48,668 nt of DNA from Parendozoicomonas verongulae. GTDB taxonomy: Bacteria > Pseudomonadota > Gammaproteobacteria > Pseudomonadales > Endozoicomonadaceae. Below the pieces are notes generated by a model that made no database searches, was not told the DNA's origin, and saw nothing but the letters and a program-made list of their open reading frames with translations. Of the stretch, positions 33,968 to 40,331 are shown piece after piece. Both the position numbers and the translations under genes were made by a program. The stretch lies in contig NZ_SMME01000849.1 in assembly GCF_009711465.1 (NCBI RefSeq), forward strand, positions 1 to 48,668. The letters run 5' to 3'. Every line of letters begins with the position of its first letter. Positions within the stretch are counted from its first letter, which is position 1.

Positions 33968-35083
33968 TTACTTGGCAAGAACCTCTTTACCCTCACAAAT
34001 ATTTAATAGCTCAGGAAAGGCATAGATAGAAGGTCGGCGCCCTGCTCCTTCCTTTAGGATTACAATAGGCCCCTCTGGGGTATGAAGTTGTCTTAGCAAA
34101 CCATGCAACGTAACTTTGCTGATCTCTGAACGTTTTGCAAAGTCCGAAGCTTGGAAAATAGGCCTGTCGAATAAAGTATCAACCAATTGCATTGTAAACT
34201 TGGAGCCTGTCAGCTCCCGAACTCTCGCCTTTGTTCGTTCATATAAAGCCATAATGGCTTTCACTCGCAAGACATTATCTCGCGCCTGAACCACAATCCC
34301 ATGCAGGAAAAATTGTATCCATCCATTCCAATCCCCTTCACGAGATATATGCTGCAGACGCTGATAATACTCCTCCCGATTTGTTTCGAGAAAACTGGAT
34401 AGATAAAACATGGGACTGGATAAGCGCCCCTTGCTAAATAAAAACAGAGGGATCAAGAGTCGACCTATACGACCATTTCCATCTTTAAAGGGGTGTAACA
34501 ATTCAAACTGCGCGTGAACAACAGCAGCCTGTGCAAGGATGTCAAAATCCTTCCCGTTAAGATAGTGAGACCATGCATCCAGATGCTCCGGCAGTAATAG
34601 TGGATCAGGAGGTACAAAAGAGGCTTGTTCCATAGAGCAACCCGTTCGTCCAATCCAGTTTTGATCTTTGCGGAACTCGCCCGGCTTTTTCTTTTCTCCG
34701 CGAACACTCTCCAAAAGTATTTGGTGGAGCTGGAGTAACAAGCTGAGTGAGATAGGTCGCCCTTCCCCAATATGCTCCTGAGCAAGAATCAGAGCTTTTC
34801 GATAATTCAGGATTTCTTGGATATCAGCCTGCTTGACCTCATCAAACCTCTCCCCAGCCTCATGCTCTAAAACTTCCTCCACTGTAGCCTGGGTCCCTTC
34901 TATTTTTGATGATAAAACCGCTTCCTGGTTTGTCAGAGGAGATAGCATGACCTCTGGATTAATAATGCCTTGTAATAACCCACTATATTCCGCCAAAGCA
35001 GCATTCGCCTCACCAACCAGCGTAATTAGTTGTCCATAATCGAGTGTCTGCAATGGAAGGGGGTCGGGAATATAAGGTTTCAT
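33968..35083 (-). CDS. Fic family protein, class II, with C-terminal winged helix
   Basis: 371 aa. N-terminal Fic_N region with the inhibitory motif SSKIEG (Ser58, Glu62; [S/T]xxxE[G/N], class II), then the Fic core with HPFKDGNGRIGR (catalytic His197), matching HxFx[D/E]GNGRxxR in full, so the enzyme should transfer AMP to target hydroxyls. The C-terminal ~95 residues (PIFQASDFAKRSEISKVTLH, then a beta wing GPIVILKEGAGRRPSIYAF) look like a winged helix-turn-helix, so the protein may bind DNA. A four-copy palindrome array lies directly upstream and could be its own operator. The gene is AT-richer than its neighbours. ATG 35083 has only a weak site (AGTGAG), while a perfect AAGGAG serves a six-codon minicistron just before it. 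Confidence 0.93.
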   Translation of the reverse strand: MKPYIPDPLPLQTLDYGQLITLVGEANAALAEYSGLLQGIINPEVMLSPLTNQEAVLSSKIEGTQATVEEVLEHEAGERFDEVKQADIQEILNYRKALILAQEHIGEGRPISLSLLLQLHQILLESVRGEKKKPGEFRKDQNWIGRTGCSMEQASFVPPDPLLLPEHLDAWSHYLNGKDFDILAQAAVVHAQFELLHPFKDGNGRIGRLLIPLFLFSKGRLSSPMFYLSSFLETNREEYYQRLQHISREGDWNGWIQFFLHGIVVQARDNVLRVKAIMALYERTKARVRELTGSKFTMQLVDTLFDRPIFQASDFAKRSEISKVTLHGLLRQLHTPEGPIVILKEGAGRRPSIYAFPELLNICEGKEVLAK

Positions 35084-35099
35084 AGGCTCACTTTATGAA

Positions 35100-35120
35100 T
35101 CAAAAACTGTAATTTTTCAT
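35100..35120 (-). CDS. possible six-codon leader minicistron of fic
   Basis: ATG at 35120 is preceded at 8 bases by AAGGAG, the best ribosome site in the region, yet the frame stops after six codons (MKNYSF, then TGA). It ends 16 bases before the fic ATG and is out of frame with it. It may feed ribosomes to fic by reinitiation or act as an attenuator, or be a chance ATG after a real site. Its ATG lies within the first palindrome of the array. Confidence 0.4.
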   Translation of the reverse strand: MKNYSF

Positions 35121-35241
35121 AAACAAAACTCCTTATGTATGTTCTAGCATACACAACCATTTTTGCGTATTAAATATTTATAAGTTTCATACACAAAGCT
35201 TTTTATGTGTCCATCACCACACACAAACTTGATTGTGTATG
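35118..35241. repeat. four 24-bp imperfect palindromes, phased, upstream of fic
   Basis: Copies at 35118-35141, 35148-35171, 35188-35211 and 35218-35241. Left half about CATACACAAA, right half about TTATGTGTATG. Start-to-start distances are 30, 40 and 30 bases, near three and four helical turns, so all copies face the same side of the DNA. A further left half-site (AATACACAAA) begins at 35258, again 40 bases on. This fills almost all of the 208-base gap between fic and lysR and is best read as an operator array controlling fic. Confidence 0.8.
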
Positions 35242-35291
35242 AAATATAGGCAGATCTAATACACAAACTACTAAAATGGAAGCAGTGAACC

Positions 35292-36146
35292 TCATATTCT
35301 TCGGCTATACCGCCCAGCCACCAGATGACAAAAGTCCTTCAGGTAACCCTGCTCCGGTGCAGGCGCCGCACAAATGCCAATGGTTCTATCCAGAGAGAAA
35401 TCCGTTAGCGGAATAAAGCTCACATCGTAAGGCGTTTCCCGGTAAGTCATCACAGAGGTTCCCAGGTTTGCGGCCACCAGCGAGAGCACAAACTCATCAC
35501 TGGCGGTTTGCATGACGGTGCGAGGTCTTATGTCGTGCTTCTGGAACAGGTCGTTCACTTCCTGCCAGAAGCTGCACCCTGTGCGCTCTATAAACAGTTC
35601 GTCGTTTAATACAGAAAGCTCGATAGACTCCGCCCCGGCAAAGGCATGAACTTTAGGGACAACAAGACAAAGCTGCTCGTCTATCAATGGCGTGAAGTTA
35701 TCGGCCGCCAGCAAACTGTTCACCACAATCACATCCACCTTTTTCTTTTTGTAGAGGTTGAGCAGATCTTCACTTCCCGCCTCAACAACCTCTATCAGAA
35801 TATGGGGATGAGAGGCACGGTAGGTTCTTATAATGTCGGCCACGTAATCCATGTGAATGTTTTTCAGCACACCAACCACAATCTTCTCTGGCTGTTCAGA
35901 GAGCTGGGATTTAATAGCTTGCAGCTGGTTATAGGCTTGTCGGGCGGGAACAAGAAATCGTTCACCTGCTTGTGTAAGTGTTGCGGAACGGGAGCCGCGA
36001 TGGAACAGGGTGGTATCCAGAGACTCTTCCAGTTTGCGAATGCCCGCTGAAAGCGTTGGCTGGCTGACAAACACGCGCTTTGATGCGGCCAAAAAGGTCC
36101 CGCTATCCACTACAGCCAGGAAGTATTTAATCTGCTGCAAATCCAT
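35292..36146 (-). CDS. LysR-family transcriptional regulator
   Basis: 284 aa. N-terminal helix-turn-helix: MDLQQIKYFLAVVDSGTFLA, ASKRVFVSQPTLSAGIRKLE and ESLDTTLFHRGSRSATLTQAG. The effector-binding domain (~88-284) is of the usual two-lobe type and starts KIVVGVLKNIHMDYVADI. It is divergent from the SDR gene with a 114-base gap holding a T-N11-A box on its own start codon, so it most likely controls the SDR gene and itself. Effector unknown. Confidence 0.93.
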   Translation of the reverse strand: MDLQQIKYFLAVVDSGTFLAASKRVFVSQPTLSAGIRKLEESLDTTLFHRGSRSATLTQAGERFLVPARQAYNQLQAIKSQLSEQPEKIVVGVLKNIHMDYVADIIRTYRASHPHILIEVVEAGSEDLLNLYKKKKVDVIVVNSLLAADNFTPLIDEQLCLVVPKVHAFAGAESIELSVLNDELFIERTGCSFWQEVNDLFQKHDIRPRTVMQTASDEFVLSLVAANLGTSVMTYRETPYDVSFIPLTDFSLDRTIGICAAPAPEQGYLKDFCHLVAGRYSRRI

Positions 36147-36162
36147 ATAGAAAAAACCTATA
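36146..36162. promoter_or_regulatory. LysR-type box between lysR and the SDR gene
   Basis: TATAG (36146-36150), seven bases, CTATA (36158-36162): a perfect inverted repeat containing T-N11-A, the LysR-type motif. It overlaps the lysR start codon, fitting autorepression. A TATAAT at 36190-36195 with no matching -35 could be the activator-dependent -10 of the SDR gene. Confidence 0.6.
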
Positions 36163-36260
36163 CAACATAGAGAAAAAAGCAGTTATTTCTATAATACGTT
36201 TTTACCTACTATGCCCTCAACGAAATACACCAACCGATTTATTGTTGAGGAATTCACATC

Positions 36261-37022
36261 ATGTTTGCAGGCAAAACTGTCATCGTTACTGGCGCCACCT
36301 CCGGCATGGGTAAAGCAATTGCTGAGAAGTTTCTGGCAGACGGCGCCAACGTTGTTATAAACGGCCGTACTCAGAGCGAACTGGACAAGTTCCTTATTCA
36401 AAACGCAGAACACAGCGCACGCATTCAGGCGATTACCGGCGACATCGGTAAAAAAGCCACCAGCGATGCCCTGGCTGATGCGGCTCTGACTCACTTCGGC
36501 ACCATCGACGTACTTGTGAATAACGCAGGTATCTTCGTACCCAAACCTTTTCTGGAAGAGACCGAAGAAAGCCTGGACCTGTACTACGCCGTAACCATGA
36601 AGGGTAGCTTCTTCGCATCTCAGGCTGTCATTCCAGCTATGCAGAAGCAAGGTGGCGGCAGCATCATCAACATTGGTTCCATGTGGGTTGAGAACCCTTT
36701 GGAAGCCACTCCATGTTCCGCATCTCAAGTGGCCAAGGGTGGGATGCACACTCTGACTCGTCACCTGGCTATCGAATTCGCCAAAGACAACATTCGCGTA
36801 AACACCGTTGCTCCAGGCGTTATCGAAACACCTCTGTACGACGACTTGATGGACAAGGAACAGTTCAAGGCACTGGCGAACCTGCACCCACTGCGCAAGC
36901 TGGGCAAGATGGAAGATATCGTATCCTGGGTTCAGCAGCTGGCTGGCAATGGCAGCCACTTCGTAACGGGGCAGACCCTGTTTGTTGATGGCGGCATCTC
37001 CGCTGGCCATCACCAGAGTTAA
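36261..37022 (+). CDS. SDR-family oxidoreductase lacking the catalytic tyrosine
   Basis: 253 aa Rossmann-fold protein. Cofactor motif VTGATSGMGKA (TGxxxGxG), then VLVNNAGIF (NNAG). Arg after the second strand (INGRTQSE) suggests NADP preference. The active-site Ser140 (NIGSMW) and Lys159 are in place, but the residue four before the Lys, Tyr in YxxxK, is Ser155 (ASQVAK). Related SDRs with the same S-to-Y spacing of 15 read SSAYSMAK, so alignment is secure by eye. It is either inactive as a dehydrogenase or uses another base. C-terminal FVTGQTLFVDGGISAG is typical. Divergent from lysR and probably its target. Confidence 0.9.
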   Translation: MFAGKTVIVTGATSGMGKAIAEKFLADGANVVINGRTQSELDKFLIQNAEHSARIQAITGDIGKKATSDALADAALTHFGTIDVLVNNAGIFVPKPFLEETEESLDLYYAVTMKGSFFASQAVIPAMQKQGGGSIINIGSMWVENPLEATPCSASQVAKGGMHTLTRHLAIEFAKDNIRVNTVAPGVIETPLYDDLMDKEQFKALANLHPLRKLGKMEDIVSWVQQLAGNGSHFVTGQTLFVDGGISAGHHQS

Positions 37023-37142
37023 TCCCGCAGTTTGACGACAGTTCCTCTGCAGTGTGGGTGGGGGAGCTGACGACTTCCGCGCACTTGGCATAAGTATGTT
37101 CCGGCCCGGGTGGAGAAAGTCGCGTCTCCTGCCGTTTAAAGC

Positions 37143-38861
37143 TTATTCCAAAGGTACTTTGTGTATGGCTTTCTGCCAGTCCTGTACATTGAGTTCAACA
37201 CCATGGGAAAGCGTATCAAGCTCGGCCAGTTTACACATCTCTTCCATGGTGGCCTTGCCGTTTTCTTGTTTTTGCAAATAACCTTCAACTCTGTCGTAGG
37301 CTTTTAACAACTTCATGATTGTGCCTGGAGTCATGACTTCTTTCTCTCTGGACACAGGGGCTGCATTCTCTCCGGTCAGACCACCATCATTGTAATCAGA
37401 AGCCTCAATATTCTTTTCCATCAACAGTGTCAGTAAAGGTTCGTTTCTGTGTTCTTGATAAAGGCTGCGTTTGGTTTGCTTGAAATGCGCAGCTCTTGCC
37501 TCAGCCTCTGTAATGGCATCGGCTCTTCGATCATTATCCAGACAGCGCTGGTAAAGATCAGGATTTATACGTCGCAACTTCCCCAACCCCCGCTGTACAC
37601 GCATCAGATCAACCTTTTTCCCTGAAGGTAAATCCAAAACAGCAAAAACCTCTTTCATGTCATCTTTTGCACTCTTTTCAACGGCCTTTCTGTAAGCGGC
37701 TTCAACAGGAAACGGGTTTTCACCCTTCTTCGTTTCCAGTTCTTTTATCATCGCCTCTGTGACAGGTTTTTTGTACAGATCATGACTCTTCAAAAAACTT
37801 CTGAGCTGCTCGTAGTCGGGAAAGCTATGAAATTGCTGACTCGATGCTTCGACCTGCGGCTCTTCGAAAACAGGCTTCACCTCCCGTAGTTTTTCAGCAA
37901 ACAGTGGATGCATAGCCTCAACCCGTGCGACCATTGCGTCCCACTTTTCGTTATCCATAATGCTGACGTACCTGGTTTTATTACGCAGTAAATTACCAAT
38001 ATCGAAAATCCCCTCACGGAATGACTCTTCACTGAGCTCATTCATGCGTCTGCGAGCCAAATCCCACTGATTTTCTCCTTCCTGCAGATGAGTCAGCTTT
38101 GCAAGGCGATCATCTACCGGAGCGCGGACAACCGCCAGATATTCCAGACCCTCTACAACCGTTTCTTGCTTATACCAGTCTGTAACAAGTTTGCCTTCAC
38201 CATACACAACACCGGCATCGGACAGGCTTCCTGCCGTCTGTTGTTTGTCTGCTGCAATAACCTGAGGCCAATCCAGTGAACCATCGCTACCTACAGTGAG
38301 TGGGCAACTTTGCAATAAGGCTTCCATCGCCCGGGTTTGAAGATCCAGATTTTTCGGACGCAGGAACTTGATGCTCATCGTACCCATGACCGGATCCTGC
38401 GAGACAACACGGGCAAGCCCTGTGGATACCATCAAGGCACACACCTTCTCCCCATCAGAGCCAAGAGACACTGTTATTCTATCGGAACGGCCCTTCTCAA
38501 CAGGCTGTATGGGATTTCCCGTTGTTTGAGAGAGCGAGGTTTCCAGGCGGTGAAAGGTATCCCGCATCTGGGCTTTATGGGTAGCTGTAGGGCGTTGGCT
38601 GATAAAGCTGACAATACCGTTGAGCCTGCTGGATTTCAGTAGATGGGAATCAATCTTTCGTGCCAGTAAGCGTACGCCCGAGAAAGCCTGCCGACTCTTG
38701 GGAAGATACTTTTTCACCTTGTCCTCAGGCAAAGTATTTACTGCAACACCGTTGGAGGTCCCTCCTTGAGCAGAACTGGTTTCCTGTTGTTGAACAGGCC
38801 CTTTCTGGTACGAAGTTTCTGCATTCGATGTTTTTAGGGAACGACTCTTTCCTGACTCCAT
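37143..38861 (-). CDS. large protein of unknown function, effector-like
   Basis: 572 aa, no recognised family. Residues ~1-48 are Ser/Gln/Thr/Gly-rich and disordered (QQQETSSAQGGTSNGVAV), the style of type III secretion N-termini. The rest is charged and mostly helical (LAKLTHLQEGENQWDLARRR, LMRVQRGLGKLRRINPDLYQ) with a short beta-like segment around residues 128-165. No signal peptide, membrane helix or catalytic motif could be seen. AGGGATGG lies upstream of ATG 38861. It stands alone between two plus-strand genes, without a visible chaperone gene. A host-directed effector or a structural protein are both possible; this is inference from style only. Confidence 0.7.
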   Translation of the reverse strand: MESGKSRSLKTSNAETSYQKGPVQQQETSSAQGGTSNGVAVNTLPEDKVKKYLPKSRQAFSGVRLLARKIDSHLLKSSRLNGIVSFISQRPTATHKAQMRDTFHRLETSLSQTTGNPIQPVEKGRSDRITVSLGSDGEKVCALMVSTGLARVVSQDPVMGTMSIKFLRPKNLDLQTRAMEALLQSCPLTVGSDGSLDWPQVIAADKQQTAGSLSDAGVVYGEGKLVTDWYKQETVVEGLEYLAVVRAPVDDRLAKLTHLQEGENQWDLARRRMNELSEESFREGIFDIGNLLRNKTRYVSIMDNEKWDAMVARVEAMHPLFAEKLREVKPVFEEPQVEASSQQFHSFPDYEQLRSFLKSHDLYKKPVTEAMIKELETKKGENPFPVEAAYRKAVEKSAKDDMKEVFAVLDLPSGKKVDLMRVQRGLGKLRRINPDLYQRCLDNDRRADAITEAEARAAHFKQTKRSLYQEHRNEPLLTLLMEKNIEASDYNDGGLTGENAAPVSREKEVMTPGTIMKLLKAYDRVEGYLQKQENGKATMEEMCKLAELDTLSHGVELNVQDWQKAIHKVPLE

Positions 38862-38975
38862 GGCTGACCATCCCTGAGCAAAGGCTATCCAAAAAATCTA
38901 GCAGCCATCAGCAAAGTTGGCGGGCCTGGAGATTTAAATCTATTGTCCAGAGCCTGTATTTTTCAGGAAATCACC

Positions 38976-40331
38976 GTGCCGGACCTTTATGTCTCCCCCA
39001 GTGCTCAATCACCTAGCTTATTTCGCATGCTGGTTATCTGTGCCATTGGCTGCGCTCTGGAAACCTATGACTTTATGATTTACGCGCTGATGGCGCCTTA
39101 TATCAGTGCTGCTTTCTTTCCGGAAGATGGAGCTGTAAACGGTTTACTCCTCACCTTTGCCACCTTTGGTATTGGTTATCTTGCCCGGCCTTTTGGAGGC
39201 GTTCTGTTTGGTCATATCGGTGATCGCAAAGGCCGCAAAAAGCCATTCGCTGCAACCATTCTGCTTATGGCCCTCACAACCACCTTAATAGGCTTGCTGC
39301 CGGGATATAACACACTCTCCATCGCCCCGTTCCTGCTGCTTACCCTGCGGCTTGGGCAGGGTGTTTCGATGGGAGGGGAGGTAGGTGGTGCGCTGACCTA
39401 CGTGCAGGAAATAATGCCAAACAGAAGAACCATAGCTTCTTGCAGTGTGGTATGTGGCATGCTCTTCGGGCTGGCCCTTGGACATCTTGTTCATGCAGGG
39501 CTGGAGTTTGCATTAGGAGCGAAAGGTATGCACACCCTTGGCTGGCGGCTCGCTTTTATTTTCGGTGGTTTGCTTGGGGTGATTGGCTACGTTATCCGGA
39601 AACACTTTCAGGAAACCGCTGGTTTTCTTAACCTTCAACAACAGGGAAATATCAGCAAAGTGCCCATCGCCCGCCTGTTTGCCAAATATCCTTCACAGAT
39701 CGTCACAGGGGTTCTCGCCATTACAGCCCATGGCTTTTGCTCCATTTTTATTCTGATATTCATTCCCACATGGATCGGGAGCAACAGTTCTGACTATGCC
39801 GATATGCTGGCGGTAGGAGGTGCAATTGCCAGTGTCACAGCAGCTTTATGCTGTTTAGGCTTTGGCTATGTGGCCGACCACGTACACCAAAAGCTGCCTT
39901 TCGTGACCTTTCCGCTAATGCTTTTACTTGGCCTTCCGCTGACAGGGTTTATTTTTTCCGGCGTTAGCATATGGACTCAACTTGCCCTGCAACTGTCGTC
40001 CATTCTGGTGGGAATGGTGTGTGCCAGCAGTTTGTGGATTTTCACTCGGCTATTTTCACCAGACGTTCGCTACACCGGCTCAGGATTTACCTACAATGCA
40101 GGGCTTGCGTTTGGCGGGGGGCTCACCCCCTTTCTGGCGACATTGCTGGCAACCAGGCTCCCGACCAGCACAGCTGCTGGTCTGGTATTGGCTCTATCCG
40201 GTGCATGTGGCCTGACAGCGCTTTGGCTGTACCGACGGTTTAATCGTCGTCAAAGTTGCCATAAGCCTCAGGGGCAAGGTTCTCAAAACGAGACATACGA
40301 CCAAGGAACGCAACACGCACCGAACCGATAG
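38976..40331 (+). CDS. MFS transporter, metabolite:H+ symporter (MHS) family
   Basis: 451 aa from GTG 38976, which has AGGAAA 7 bases upstream; the frame runs back to 38943 without a better start. Twelve membrane helices. Family motifs: ETYDFMIYALMAPYISAAFF in helix 1, GYLARPFGGVLFGHIGDRKG with the MFS loop GDRKGRKK, and LRLGQGVSMGGEVGGALTYV, as in ProP/ShiA/KgtP relatives. The substrate is probably an organic acid or compatible solute, not decidable here. The hydrophilic tail (SCHKPQGQGSQNETYDQGTQ) is encoded across the last 92 bases of the convergent dnaB gene. Confidence 0.9.
   Translation: MPDLYVSPSAQSPSLFRMLVICAIGCALETYDFMIYALMAPYISAAFFPEDGAVNGLLLTFATFGIGYLARPFGGVLFGHIGDRKGRKKPFAATILLMALTTTLIGLLPGYNTLSIAPFLLLTLRLGQGVSMGGEVGGALTYVQEIMPNRRTIASCSVVCGMLFGLALGHLVHAGLEFALGAKGMHTLGWRLAFIFGGLLGVIGYVIRKHFQETAGFLNLQQQGNISKVPIARLFAKYPSQIVTGVLAITAHGFCSIFILIFIPTWIGSNSSDYADMLAVGGAIASVTAALCCLGFGYVADHVHQKLPFVTFPLMLLLGLPLTGFIFSGVSIWTQLALQLSSILVGMVCASSLWIFTRLFSPDVRYTGSGFTYNAGLAFGGGLTPFLATLLATRLPTSTAAGLVLALSGACGLTALWLYRRFNRRQSCHKPQGQGSQNETYDQGTQHAPNR

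Noticed and set aside
35118..35241. Palindrome array considered as a CRISPR
   Set aside because: Repeats are imperfect palindromes only 6-16 bases apart, too short for spacers; no cas genes.
36711..36740. Reading CSASQ as the YxxxK site of the SDR (Tyr to Cys, Lys to Gln)
   Set aside because: The downstream helix aligns with Lys159, and related SDRs have the same 15-residue Ser-to-Tyr spacing, so Tyr to Ser is the better reading.
36189..37091. 300-codon minus-strand frame over the SDR gene
   Set aside because: Antisense shadow; the plus strand encodes a full SDR with cofactor motifs.
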